Source: WHSW01 sp963777775
GTDB taxonomy: Bacteria > Actinomycetota > Thermoleophilia > Solirubrobacterales > 70-9
Assembly: GCA_963777775.1 (NCBI GenBank)
Contig: CAVZRL010000005.1
Coordinates: 744,001 to 808,000, forward strand
Length of the DNA: 64,000 nt
Reading direction: 5' to 3'
Part shown: positions 1 to 7,551 of the stretch, in pieces
Layout of the letters: every line of letters starts with the position of its first letter
How positions within the stretch are numbered: position 1 is the stretch's first letter
Made by a program: the position numbers and the translations under genes
The notes under the pieces: model-generated
Databases searched by the model: none
What the model was told of the DNA's origin: nothing
Seen by the model: the letters and a program-made list of their open reading frames with translations, nothing else

Positions 1-1
1 C

Positions 2-841
2 GGCGTCGGGGTCTGGGACGTCGAGTCGGGAGCGCGGCTCGGCGCGCTGCTTCGCGCTCCCCGGGGCCCTCGGGCGGACACCCCGCGAACCGTCCAGGCG
101 CTCGCCTTCGGCCAGGGCGATCTGCTCGCCGCGGCGGAGGTGGGGGGCGCGGTGCGGATCTGGGACGTCGGCCGGCGCGAGCTGCTCCGACCGCCGCTTC
201 GCCTGCCTCCCTCCGTGCGCGGGCTGGCGTTCAGCCCGGACGGCTCGCAGCTGGCGATTCCGTTCGGTGCTGACTCCGACAAAGGTCCCAACGGAGTCGA
301 GATCCTCGACGTGGCAAGCGGCGAGCGGGTTGCCAGGCTTTCCCCCGACGGCGAGGTCCAATCGGTTGCCTTCTCCCCCGACGGCGGCCTGCTCGCGGGT
401 GGCCTGGTCGACGGCGGCGCGCTCCTCTGGGCGAGCGACGGCTGGGGGCGGGTGGGGGGTCCGCTCGCTCGCCAGACCGCGTCCACTCTCGAAGTGGAGT
501 TCTCACCGGACGGGCACACGCTTGCGACCTCACACGATGACCACTCGGTGGCGCTCTGGGACGTCGCCTCGCAGGAGCCGATCGGGCCCCCCCTGCTGGG
601 CACTATGGGGGAGGATACCGGGGTGACGGCGCGATTCACCCCCGACGGCGCCCGCCTGTTCGTGCTATCCGACCCCGGGGAGGGCAGTGCATCGAACTTC
701 GGGCGCGCGATCCGCTGGGAGGTCGATCCCGAGCTCTGGCTGCAACGCGCGTGCGCCGTCGCCGGCGGCGGCCTCACTCCCGAGCAGTGGGCGGAGCTCG
801 TCCCCGAGCAGGACTACGTGTCTGCCTGCCCATCGGACTGA
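2..841 (+). CDS. WD40-repeat protein, C-terminal part (gene starts before the window)
   Basis: The frame is open from the first bases and ends with TGA at 839-841, giving 279 visible residues. Repeated WD40 blades are seen, each with an FSPDG or FTPDG strand followed by a (L/I)WDV-type strand (for example VRIWDV and VALWDV), so this is part of a beta-propeller. The last 40 residues, with an RACAVAGGGLTPEQW motif and a Cys near the end, match the usual tail of large actinobacterial NTPase-WD40 or BTAD-WD40 proteins; that is family knowledge. The N-terminal effector half lies outside the window, so the full domain order is unknown. It is probably a scaffold or regulator rather than an enzyme. 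Confidence 0.85.
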   Translation, partial: GVGVWDVESGARLGALLRAPRGPRADTPRTVQALAFGQGDLLAAAEVGGAVRIWDVGRRELLRPPLRLPPSVRGLAFSPDGSQLAIPFGADSDKGPNGVEILDVASGERVARLSPDGEVQSVAFSPDGGLLAGGLVDGGALLWASDGWGRVGGPLARQTASTLEVEFSPDGHTLATSHDDHSVALWDVASQEPIGPPLLGTMGEDTGVTARFTPDGARLFVLSDPGEGSASNFGRAIRWEVDPELWLQRACAVAGGGLTPEQWAELVPEQDYVSACPSD

Positions 842-904
842 AAGCCGACCGCTTCGCGCCCCTAACCGCTCCAGCGCGCGAATAGACCGCGCGTAGGCCG
901 ACCG

Positions 905-1013
905 ATGTACCGAGCTAATACCGCCGTGTCGGAGCCTTCTGGCTGTCAAACCGGCACCGAGCCTCGCCTCATCGGAGGCCAGGCCCGAGGCCACGACACC
1001 AAGGAGGCCCGAC
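905..1013 (+). promoter_or_regulatory. Promoter-leader cassette, copy A
   Basis: This precedes the start codon at 1014. It has the degenerate 11-bp-spaced boxes TGTACC (906-911) and AATACC (917-922), then the shared leader beginning TCGGAGCCTTCTGGCTGTCA, and an AAGGAGG ribosome site just before ATG. The distance from the second box to ATG is 97 bp, one more than in copies C, D and E because of an extra A in the leader. Confidence 0.7.
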
Positions 1014-1494
1014 ATGAGGGCTCACGGAAACAAAGGACGACTGGGTAGGCGGTTCGCGATTGTGATCGGCCTGGCTGCGGCTGGCGCGATGGCGCTCGGG
1101 GCGCAGACGACGGCGGCGGCCCCGGACGTCGTCGAGTACCGCACGCATCTGTCGATCAACACCTCACCTCGGACTGTCTGGGGGCCATGTCGGGTCAGCG
1201 GCGGTCAAGAAGTGCTCAGCTCGGTTCGCAACGCTCGCGCTGGCCGAGCAGGCGCGGGTGGTTCCGCTGGCCGAGCAGCGGCGGGTGGTCCTGTTCAAGC
1301 AGCGGCCCGGCGCAGATCGCAAGCTCCGCACTACCCGAAGCCGAGCTCACGAGAGCTACTGGTCGGTGGAGCGCCGCAGTATCCGTAGGGAGCTTCAGCG
1401 CGGCGATCGCTTGTATGCCAAGGTGCGGCGCGAGGTGCACGATGAGTTCGTGTGCCGAGGCGACCGCTCGGGGACCGTGGTGTGGGGGGACTGA
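1014..1494 (+). pseudogene. Secreted hypothetical protein, frameshifted
   Basis: The ATG at 1014 follows AAGGAGG and opens a signal peptide (RFAIVIGLAAAGAMALGAQ, then TAAA). The N-terminal frame stays open to 1388. However, homology to the paralogue at 1705-2565 continues in the +1 frame from about 1180 to the stop at 1494, with shared VVLFKQRPGADRKLR and REVHDEFVC motifs. A net one-base shift between about 1165 and 1240 is therefore likely. A 27-bp tandem duplication (1240-1266 and 1267-1293) lies just after it. The domain has the spaced Cys pattern and G-x-W core of an uncharacterised secreted family. It could be a real pseudogene or a sequencing error. No function is recognised. Confidence 0.65.
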
Positions 1495-1641
1495 ATCCTC
1501 ACCAGGAGGACTACCCCGACGTCGATCGGCGGCCGTGGGCATGGGAGGCGTTTGGCCCCCCGTAAGCCGATGCCGGGCCACGGCGACGAGGCCGCGCGCC
1601 TCGACGAGCTGCTCGCCTAGTCCACGCCTAGCCCGGCCTGC

Positions 1642-1704
1642 GTATACCGAGCGTATACCGCCATGTCGGAGCCTTCTGGCTGTCAACCGGAAGGGAAGGA
1701 CAAG
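1642..1704 (+). promoter_or_regulatory. Promoter-leader cassette, copy B (shortened)
   Basis: It contains two perfect TATACC boxes (1643-1648 and 1654-1659), 11 bp apart, and the start of the shared leader. The middle 45 bp of the leader is missing, so the second box is 51 bp from the ATG at 1705 rather than 96 bp. A separate ribosome site (GGAAGGA) precedes the ATG. A second 11-bp-period pair, GCCTAG-N5-GCCTAG, ends at about 1632. Confidence 0.7.
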
Positions 1705-2565
1705 ATGGGTAAGCGATTCGCGATTGTGATCGGCGTGGCTGCGGCCAGCGTGATGGCGCTCGGGGCGCAGACTGCGACGGCGGCCCCGGACGTCGTCAAG
1801 TACGACACGGAGGTGACGATCTCCAAGGACATGGACATTGTCTGGGGCGTGGTGGAGTCGAAGGTCAGGAACTGCCACAAGCTGCGACGGGTGGTCCTGT
1901 TCAAGCAGCGGCCCGGCGCAGATCGCAAGCTCCGCACTGTCCGAAGCAGCTCTCATCAATTCCCATCCCCTGGCAGGAGCGGGTGGCGTGTAAGCGACCG
2001 CAGTATCCGAGGGCAGGTTCAGCGCGGCGACGTCTTGTATGCCCAGGTGCCGCGCGAGGTGCACGATGAGTTCGTGTGCCGCCGCGACCGCTCGGGGCCC
2101 CTGAGCGACCACGGGCTTAAGGCCGGGCTGGCGGCGACTTCAACTACGGAGGAGCGCGTCGATCGCACCCCGCCGGACCTCCGACTCTCGGGGGACACGA
2201 AGCAGCAGCCCGATGCGCCGCGCATCATTTGCGACATGGGTCGCTGCGACGTGACGGTCAAGGTGAGCTGTGGCGACGAGGAGTGCACCGCACGCGCCAG
2301 GGGGAGGCTGACGAAGGTCAAGAACGACAAGCTCGAGCCGGACCAGGGGCGATATCCCGCGAGGATCCGCCAGCCGGGTAGGAAGCTGACGCTGGGGCCG
2401 GAGATGAGGAAGGAGACGCAGCGCAAGCAGGTCCGCAAGGCGCTCGCCGAGGGCAAGAAGGTCGAGGCGAAGATCACCGTCCGCGCCTGGGATGCGGCCG
2501 GCAACGTGGCGACCGCGAAGCGCACGATCAGGTTCGTCAGGGGAGCGCGGAGCAAGAGCCAGTAG
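1705..2565 (+). CDS. Secreted hypothetical protein with C-terminal Ig-like domain
   Basis: This is a 286-residue protein. It has a signal peptide (residues 1-29, ending ATAAPD), a middle segment homologous to the frameshifted neighbour at 1014-1494, a linker beginning at DRTPPDL, and a C-terminal domain with four Cys and the ending VRAWDAAGNVATAKRTIRF. That ending is typical of the last strands of bacterial Ig-like or cadherin-like domains in extracellular actinobacterial proteins (family knowledge). I chose the ATG at 1705 because GGAAGGA lies just upstream and the signal peptide follows at once. An in-frame ATG at 1663 would add a polar extension. Its tail and downstream DNA are duplicated at 3578-4044. 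The function is unknown. Confidence 0.75.
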   Translation: MGKRFAIVIGVAAASVMALGAQTATAAPDVVKYDTEVTISKDMDIVWGVVESKVRNCHKLRRVVLFKQRPGADRKLRTVRSSSHQFPSPGRSGWRVSDRSIRGQVQRGDVLYAQVPREVHDEFVCRRDRSGPLSDHGLKAGLAATSTTEERVDRTPPDLRLSGDTKQQPDAPRIICDMGRCDVTVKVSCGDEECTARARGRLTKVKNDKLEPDQGRYPARIRQPGRKLTLGPEMRKETQRKQVRKALAEGKKVEAKITVRAWDAAGNVATAKRTIRFVRGARSKSQ

Positions 2566-2600
2566 GAACGACCCGGGCGCCGAGGCTGTCGGTCTGAATG

Positions 2601-2624
2601 GAAGGGCCGCCTCGGCGGCCCTTC
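2601..2624 (+). terminator. Terminator-like hairpin
   Basis: An 11-bp perfect stem (GAAGGGCCGCC with GGCGGCCCTTC) around a 2-nt centre lies 36 bp after the stop at 2565. It lacks a long T run, as is common in high-GC actinobacteria. Confidence 0.6.
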
Positions 2625-2673
2625 TCGTTACCGGGGGCGGGAGTGACGACCGCCCCTCGAAGCCGCCGGGGTG

Positions 2674-2720
2674 GCGGAGTAGGCGATGTCGCAGGAGAAC
2701 GTCGAGGCGACCGCGCTCGG
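2674..2720 (+). pseudogene. Remnant of a SnoaL/NTF2-like gene start
   Basis: ATGTCGCAGGAGAACGTCGA encodes MSQENVE, the usual first residues of SnoaL-like (NTF2 fold) proteins in Thermoleophilia (family knowledge). The similarity stops after seven codons. The same fragment recurs at about 3828, and a longer version (VSQENVELVRRF) at about 5078. Only the gene start survives. Confidence 0.45.
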
Positions 2721-2781
2721 CGGCCCTCGGGCTGACGGTTCGCGCCTTCGCCCGCCTAGACCACGCCTAGCCCCCGGCCTG

Positions 2782-2889
2782 TGATACCGAGCGTATACCG
2801 CCGTGTCGGAGCCTTCTGGCTGTCAACCGGCACCGAGCCTCGCCTCATCGAAGGCCAGATCCGAGGCCACGACACCAAGGAGGCCCGAA
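2782..2889 (+). promoter_or_regulatory. Promoter-leader cassette, copy C
   Basis: GATACC (2783-2788) and TATACC (2794-2799) are 11 bp apart. The shared leader follows, with AAGGAGG and the ATG at 2890, 96 bp after the second box. Upstream is the pair GCCTAG-N5-GCCTAG, also with an 11-bp period. The leader has GCCTC segments able to pair with the GAGGC of the ribosome site, so translation could be controlled by RNA folding (inference). Confidence 0.7.
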
Positions 2890-3459
2890 ATGAGGGCTCA
2901 CGGAAACGAAGGACGACTGGGGAGGCGATTCGCGATTGTGATCGGCGTGGCTGCGGCTGGCGTGATGGCAGCCAGCGCGAGCGCCGACTTCAAATCGGTC
3001 CACGATCCACGAGGCGATATGGCGTGCGTTCACGAGGCCGGCCCGCAAAAGCCTTGCTCGCACTCGGACAGGCGCAACGCCGACATCGTCAGGGCGACGG
3101 CGGGCCACGAGGGGGGGCGGCTGAGGCACACGATCCGCGTCGTCGGCAAGATCGAATCCGTCGGCATCCTGTTCAACACCGATTCGGACCCAGAGTGCGA
3201 GACACGTATCGATGCAGTTCGAGGGGGGGGCAAAGAAGTCAAGTTCCGGAAGTGCGGCACCATGGGGTTCGGCACCGGCCGGGCGAGGGTTGACTTCCAC
3301 CGCCACTCGGTCGAGACCTTCTTTCGCGAGAGGTCGATCGGAAACCCCGACGGCTACGGCTGGAACCTCGGCACCAACGCTGGCCCCTCGGCGGGGCATG
3401 CCAACGATGAGGTTCGTAGGTTCAGCCCCCCCCATTACATCCGACACGAGTTGGGGTGA
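2890..3459 (+). CDS. Secreted hypothetical protein
   Basis: This is a 189-residue protein. The signal peptide is nearly the same as in the two preceding genes (RLGRRFAIVIGVAAAGVMA) and cuts near ASA/D. The mature part is unrelated to theirs. It has the motifs VHDPRGDMAC, RRNADIVRATAGH, NTDSDPECE and RSIGNPDGYGW, and four Cys that may form disulfides. Spaced Asp residues might bind a cation (inference). I recognise it only as an uncharacterised Thermoleophilia secreted family. The start at 2890 has AAGGAGG 8 bp upstream. It is the second distinct mature domain placed behind the same leader and signal peptide, which suggests cassette shuffling. Confidence 0.75.
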   Translation: MRAHGNEGRLGRRFAIVIGVAAAGVMAASASADFKSVHDPRGDMACVHEAGPQKPCSHSDRRNADIVRATAGHEGGRLRHTIRVVGKIESVGILFNTDSDPECETRIDAVRGGGKEVKFRKCGTMGFGTGRARVDFHRHSVETFFRERSIGNPDGYGWNLGTNAGPSAGHANDEVRRFSPPHYIRHELG

Positions 3460-3577
3460 GGGCCGCAAGGTCTGCGCGTAGTACTGCGACGTCGTAGGGC
3501 GGGCACCCGCAGCGAGCGAACGCGGGTGCCTGCCGGGGCTGGGGCTGGGGGTGCCGCTGCAGACGCGCCTTCAGGCC
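3460..3577. other. Non-coding gap after the secreted gene
   Basis: No gene is supported here. A G-rich stretch (3536-3552) lies just before the start of the 467-bp repeat copy. It is probably debris from the duplication junction. Confidence 0.4.
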
Positions 3578-3581
3578 GGCA

Positions 3582-3709
3582 AGGCGCTCGCCGAGGGCAA
3601 GAAGGTCGTGGCGAAGGTCACCGTCCGCGCCTGGGATGCGGCCGGCAACGTGGCGACCGCGAAGCGCACGATCAGGTTCGTCAGGGGAGCGCGGAGCAAG
3701 AGCCAGTAG
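3582..3709 (+). pseudogene. Orphan C-terminal fragment of the Ig-like secreted protein
   Basis: It encodes the last 42 residues of the protein ending at 2565 (GKALAEGKK through SKSQ, stop TAG 3707-3709) with two substitutions. No signal peptide or start is attached, so it is a tail carried along by the duplication. A hairpin identical to 2601-2624 follows at 3745-3768. Confidence 0.8.
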
Positions 3710-3744
3710 GAACGACCCGGGCGCCGAGGCTGTCGGTCTGAATG

Positions 3745-3768
3745 GAAGGGCCGCCTCGGCGGCCCTTC
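3745..3768 (+). terminator. Terminator-like hairpin, duplicated copy
   Basis: Same 11-bp stem as 2601-2624, moved with the 467-bp repeat. Confidence 0.55.
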
Positions 3769-3925
3769 TCGTTACCGGGGGCGGGAGTGACGACCGCCCC
3801 TCGAAGCCGCCGGGGTGGCGGAGTAGGCGATGTCGCAGGAGAACGTCGAGGCGACCGCGCTCGGCGGCCCTCGGGCTGACGGTTCGCGCCTTCGCCCGCC
3901 TAGACCACGCCTAGCCCCCGGCCTG

Positions 3926-4033
3926 TGATACCGAGCGTATACCGCCATGTCGGAGCCTTCTGGCTGTCAACCGGCACCGAGCCTCGCCTCATCGGAGGCC
4001 AGATCCGAGGCCACGACACCAAGGAGGCCCGAA
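3926..4033 (+). promoter_or_regulatory. Promoter-leader cassette, copy D
   Basis: GATACC (3927-3932) and TATACC (3938-3943) are 11 bp apart, with the full leader, AAGGAGG and the ATG at 4034, 96 bp after the second box. It is almost identical to copy C. Confidence 0.7.
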
Positions 4034-4933
4034 ATGAGGGCTCAGGCAATCACTACCAAGGTGAGCACGATCGTTTCCGGCGGCATCCTCGCGCTGGGCC
4101 TCGCCGTCGTGCTCCTGGCCGCCACCGCGAGCACCGCCAGCGCGGGCAAGTACCTTGACCTCTGGTGCGCACCCCTACCGACGACCTCGACTCCTCTCTG
4201 GCAGATCGACGGCGGCTGCTCTGAGCCCGTCGGGCGAAGGGAGGGCTTCGACTTCGGCGACCGGAAGGTCGGAACGACGAGCCCGGCGCAGGGCTTTGCG
4301 CTGGGGATCCAAACCGTCAACGACATCTTCAACCCCACGATCAGCGTCTCCGGCGACTACACCCAGACCAATAGCTGCCCACCGACGCTGGTCTATAGCT
4401 GCCTCATCACCGTCACCTTCACCCCCACGGGCACCGGGCCCAAGCGCGGCACCCTGCGCACCGGACCCGGGGGCCCGACGGTGGCGCTCACCGGCAACGG
4501 GGTAACCACCCGGACCCCGCCGGTCCTGCCCCTGACGCTCGACGAGTACGTGCGGGACCCCCAGCCGGTGGGGGGGAGGGGCGTGGTCAACATCAGTTCC
4601 GCCTGGATGGAAATCGGCCACTGTCACGCTCGCGGGTGCCCGGTCTACGACGCCAAGCTCGTGCTCGGAGGCGACGTCATAAAGACCACGAAGCGCTTCA
4701 AGGTCGGTGCCGAGATCACCCGCCGAGTCCGCCATCGCCCGATCGAGGCCAGGGTCAAGCACCTGAAGCAGCTCAAGAAGGAGCCGACGAACCCCAAGAT
4801 CACGATCAAGTTAACGGCGACCGATGAGTTCGGTCAGCGGGTCACCGACGAGCGCAAGGTCGAGCTCTGTCACCCACTGATCCAGGTCGGCCACGATGAT
4901 TTTATCTGCCGATGGCACCCCTCAGAGAAATGA
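4034..4933 (+). CDS. Secreted choice-of-anchor-D (ASH-like) domain protein
   Basis: This is a 299-residue protein. Residues 1-38 form a signal peptide (GGILALGLAVVLLAAT, cut near ASAG), which is not the one used by its neighbours. Residues about 65-150 match an ASPM-SPD2-Hydin/choice-of-anchor-D beta sandwich: FDFGDRKVGTTSP, then VTFTPTGTGPKRGTLR and VALTGNG. A C-terminal segment rich in Lys, Arg and Cys follows and is not recognised. It is probably an extracellular or cell-surface protein. It is the fourth gene driven by the shared leader. The gene is intact. Confidence 0.75.
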   Translation: MRAQAITTKVSTIVSGGILALGLAVVLLAATASTASAGKYLDLWCAPLPTTSTPLWQIDGGCSEPVGRREGFDFGDRKVGTTSPAQGFALGIQTVNDIFNPTISVSGDYTQTNSCPPTLVYSCLITVTFTPTGTGPKRGTLRTGPGGPTVALTGNGVTTRTPPVLPLTLDEYVRDPQPVGGRGVVNISSAWMEIGHCHARGCPVYDAKLVLGGDVIKTTKRFKVGAEITRRVRHRPIEARVKHLKQLKKEPTNPKITIKLTATDEFGQRVTDERKVELCHPLIQVGHDDFICRWHPSEK

Positions 4934-4982
4934 TCTGCTCTACCGCGAGGCTGACGTAACGAGCTGAGAGGGCTGTGCGGGC

Positions 4983-5005
4983 GCCCCGGCCGAAATGACC
5001 GGGGC
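4983..5005 (+). terminator. Terminator-like hairpin
   Basis: Stem GCCCCGG with CCGGGGC around the loop CCGAAATGA, 50 bp after the stop at 4933. Confidence 0.55.
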
Positions 5006-5486
5006 ATCCGCCTTTCGGCATGACGGGGCGTTAGCGTGCGAAGCCCTCGAAGCCGCCGGGCTCTCCGAGTAGGCGGTGTCGCAGGAGAACGTCGAGCTGG
5101 TTCGACGGTTCGGCACGGCCGGGCTGACGCGGCCGGGAACGCGGCGCCGGCATCGGTGAGGCCCGCATAGCGAAGGGCCCCAGCGGGGCAGGGATTCGTC
5201 GGTTAAGCCGCGGGGGCCCGTTCGCCGCACCCCCGAGACACGCCCAACTCCTGAGATCAGACCCGGGGGGTGGGACCACAAAATCCTACTCCGACCCGCC
5301 GGAATGGCAAGGGTTGGCAAAGCGGGCGGTCCCGGCCTTACGACTTTCCCTAGTCCCCGGGGCCGCCCGCCTGTCCCTGCCCCCGTCGTGAAACGGTCGC
5401 GGTGGCTGTTCGTCAGCGGCTTGTTTTCCGGCGTGGCTGGCGGTGCACCGGCGCGAGGTCAGTACCACTGCGCATCGTCCGACCGG
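5006..5486. other. Gene-poor stretch with SnoaL remnant
   Basis: No complete gene is supported. At about 5078 a GTG begins VSQENVELVRRF, the clear start of a SnoaL/NTF2-like gene that loses similarity after 12 codons. The sequence around it (5042-5110) also resembles 2656-2720 and 3800-3864. The rest (5120-5486) shows nothing I can interpret. Confidence 0.45.
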
Positions 5487-5826
5487 TCAGCTGCGCCGGA
5501 TCTCGTCGGCGTAGCTGTCGGTCAGGCGGTCGCTGAACGTAATCTCGGCCGGGATCCCGGTCTCGGGGTGGATGGTGTCGGTGCCCTGCATCCGTTCCAC
5601 GCGGTGCTCCTCTCGGCGTTGGTTCAGCGGCCGATGCGCTCCGGTAGCGACTGCCTGGCTGCGCCCGATCCTCGATCTCGTCGGCATCGACAACGGCCCA
5701 GCCGAGCCGTTCCACGAGCTGCGCCGCGAAGTGGTCGGACTCCAGGTCTCGGGCGGTGATCCGCTCGCGAAGCACCGCCGGCTGCTCGTCGTATCGCGCT
5801 CCGGCGGTGACGATGATCTCGGGCAT
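5413..5826 (-). CDS. Small hypothetical protein, 3' part uncertain
   Basis: ATG at 5826. The first 55-60 residues look coding (MPEIIVTAGARYDEQPAVL, then LESDHFAAQLVERLGWAVV), resembling small cytoplasmic proteins of actinobacteria. After about 5660 the frame turns Arg- and Pro-rich and overlaps the gene at 5487-5600. A TGA in another frame at about 5625 suggests the natural stop lies there and that a base has been gained or lost. I report the full open frame but trust only its first half. Confidence 0.4.
   Translation of the reverse strand: MPEIIVTAGARYDEQPAVLRERITARDLESDHFAAQLVERLGWAVVDADEIEDRAQPGSRYRSASAAEPTPRGAPRGTDAGHRHHPPRDRDPGRDYVQRPPDRQLRRRDPAQLTGRTMRSGTDLAPVHRQPRRKTSR
5487..5600 (-). 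CDS. Small conserved-type hypothetical protein, 37 residues
   Basis: The GTG at 5600 has GAGAGGAGC just upstream. The product begins VERMQGTDTIHPETGI and ends YADEIRRS. It is acidic and has no signal peptide or membrane segment. It follows the 5826 gene in the same direction and probably belongs to the same small transcript. The function is unknown. Confidence 0.5.
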   Translation of the reverse strand: MERMQGTDTIHPETGIPAEITFSDRLTDSYADEIRRS

Positions 5827-6189
5827 GAATGGCTCCTCGTGTCTGTCGGAGCGTTCAACCTCAGGTTCTCCGCGGAACCCTCGGCGCCGGTAAAGGATCC
5901 GTATAGCCAGTTCGTCAGAACGGAAACAGCTTCCCCGCCATCACCTCCGCCGCGTGGCGCCACGCCCGGTCCGAGGCCAGCGCGGTCGGCGACGGGGCTC
6001 AGGCTGCCCGTTCGTCGGTGACCGCTGGTCGGGCCGGGGTCGGGCCGCGCTTCCTCGGCGCGGTCTGCCCCGGCCAACTTTCCTCGCTCCTTAAGAACCG
6101 TGGGAACCCGGCGCAGTGGCGCCGGCGCCGGGCGCTCGAGGCCGGCGTCCGGATGGGCCGCGGGTGGGCGGCCCATCCGGTGCCTCCGG
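5827..6189. other. Gene-less stretch
   Basis: I see no gene, RNA or clear repeat. The 3' end of the haloperoxidase-like gene lies on its right edge. Confidence 0.4.
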
Positions 6190-7551
6190 TCAGTTCACCG
6201 GCTGGAAGAAGTGCTTGTCCAGCCAGCGGGTGACGTGCTTGCCGAGCCTCGCACCCTGAACATCCGCCGTGCGGAAGTGGATGCCCTGGTAGACGCGTGC
6301 GTCGATGGTGTCGTCGACCACGTCCGTGAAGTGCTTGTAATCGCGCGTCACGTTGGCCACGCCCGGGGCGATCCTGACGACGCTGAACGCCATCCTGTTC
6401 TGGCCGAAGAAGGCCTTGGCTGTGCGCATGTACGCGCCGCTGACGCAGTTGTAGCCAGACGTATGATCCGGATACGGGGGAGTAGCGATGAACGGCACCC
6501 AATCTGGATCCCCCACGGTCGCGGGGTTGGGGTCGTTGTCGCCCTCCTGGATCGCGGTGATCGGCCGCCAGAAGTTCCAGAACGCCTTCTCATCCCAGCA
6601 GTGGATCACGCTGTCTGCTCCGCCCAGGTTCAGCATCGCGAACAGTCGCGCTTCCTCGGCGAGGGTGAGCCCTTCGGCTTCGGAGATCGTGCGGAACGTG
6701 CGGTTGAGCAGCTCCACCACATTGACGGTGTAGAACTGCGCCACCGCCTCTTGCTCAGGGGTACGCGGACTGCCGAGCGTTGGGCCTCCGAGCTCCTTCA
6801 CCTCGTTGTATTCCCTCGTGTAGGCGCCGCTCGTGAGCGCGCGCGGCCCATTCGTCCGGAACTGCGAAGAGCTCCGGAGGAGGAACGGCTCGACGTTGGC
6901 CACCCATGCGTTCGGGTCGTTGATGCCCGCCGGCGGGGTCGGACGCCACTCGCCGGGATCGGTGCCGACCGTAAACGAGAACGGCACGTATCTGCCGTCT
7001 TCCGTTCTCGCCGCGAGCATTGCTGCGGCCGCGGCGGCCCCGGCCGCAATCCCATTCGCCTTCTTGGGACCACCGGGAATGTCTGCGAGCGCATCGGCAT
7101 AGAGGGCGTCGAGTCGCTCGCGGACTGGCTGAGGCAACGCCGGCACGAGCCCGATTCCGAGTCCGACGAGCACGTGGTGCGCGGCGGTGGCAACCGCAGC
7201 CCTTTGCGATGCCGATTGCGACGCGGCTGGGAGTCCGGCGAGATACGGCTGATGCCCGCCGTCGATCGCGTTGACGGCGTCATAAACGGCCCCCTGGACC
7301 ATCGCGAGGTGCAGCTGCGAGACTCCCGGCGTCTGAGCTGCGCCGGGAGTCGGCGCGTCAGTTGCGTTGCTCAGAGCCTCCACGGCGTGGCGATTCCAGT
7401 CTCGGACTGTGGCGTTCGTGGGCGACTGATGCGCGCTCGCGGTCGCCGGGATCCCGAGCGCACAAGTACTGAGGACGATCAGCAGCGGCGCGCGACACCA
7501 TGCGTATCGTCGTCGCGGCCTGGTCATGCGGGTGACGGTGTGAGCCCTCAT
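6190..7551 (-). CDS. Secreted vanadium-dependent haloperoxidase / PAP2-superfamily protein
   Basis: This is a 453-residue protein. An N-terminal signal peptide (residues about 1-45, ending PATASA) is followed by an all-helical domain. The vanadate/phosphate pocket is recognisable. KAFWNFWRPITAI gives the Lys and Arg, PPYPDHTSGYN gives the Ser-Gly motif, and YQGIHFRTADVQG gives the C-terminal Arg/His pair. Members either oxidise halides with hydrogen peroxide or act as acid phosphatases, and sequence alone does not decide which. The start at 7551 has GGGAGG upstream and the conserved leader cassette. It is the only enzyme with the cassette and the only copy on the minus strand. Confidence 0.85.
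   Translation of the reverse strand: MRAHTVTRMTRPRRRYAWCRAPLLIVLSTCALGIPATASAHQSPTNATVRDWNRHAVEALSNATDAPTPGAAQTPGVSQLHLAMVQGAVYDAVNAIDGGHQPYLAGLPAASQSASQRAAVATAAHHVLVGLGIGLVPALPQPVRERLDALYADALADIPGGPKKANGIAAGAAAAAAMLAARTEDGRYVPFSFTVGTDPGEWRPTPPAGINDPNAWVANVEPFLLRSSSQFRTNGPRALTSGAYTREYNEVKELGGPTLGSPRTPEQEAVAQFYTVNVVELLNRTFRTISEAEGLTLAEEARLFAMLNLGGADSVIHCWDEKAFWNFWRPITAIQEGDNDPNPATVGDPDWVPFIATPPYPDHTSGYNCVSGAYMRTAKAFFGQNRMAFSVVRIAPGVANVTRDYKHFTDVVDDTIDARVYQGIHFRTADVQGARLGKHVTRWLDKHFFQPVN

Larger units (their letters stand above)
2434..2900 (+). repeat. 467-bp direct repeat, copy 1
   Basis: It runs from the last 43 codons of the gene ending at 2565, through the terminator, the SnoaL remnant and the promoter-leader cassette, into the first codons of the next gene. 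Copy 2 lies exactly 1144 bp downstream (3578-4044) with only about four to six differences by eye, so the duplication is recent or maintained by gene conversion. Confidence 0.85.
3578..4044 (+). repeat. 467-bp direct repeat, copy 2
   Basis: This is the second copy of 2434-2900, offset by exactly 1144 bp. It differs at a few bases, for example GTCGTGGCGAAGGTC against GTCGAGGCGAAGATC near its left end. It brings a gene tail, a terminator and a promoter-leader to the next gene. Confidence 0.85.

Noticed and set aside
1663..1704. In-frame upstream start giving MSEPSGCQP as N-terminus of the gene at 1705 (likewise at 2803, 3947 and on the minus strand at 7638)
   Set aside because: The extension is polar and would bury the signal peptide, while strong ribosome sites lie just before the downstream ATG. 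The upstream segment fits an untranslated leader.
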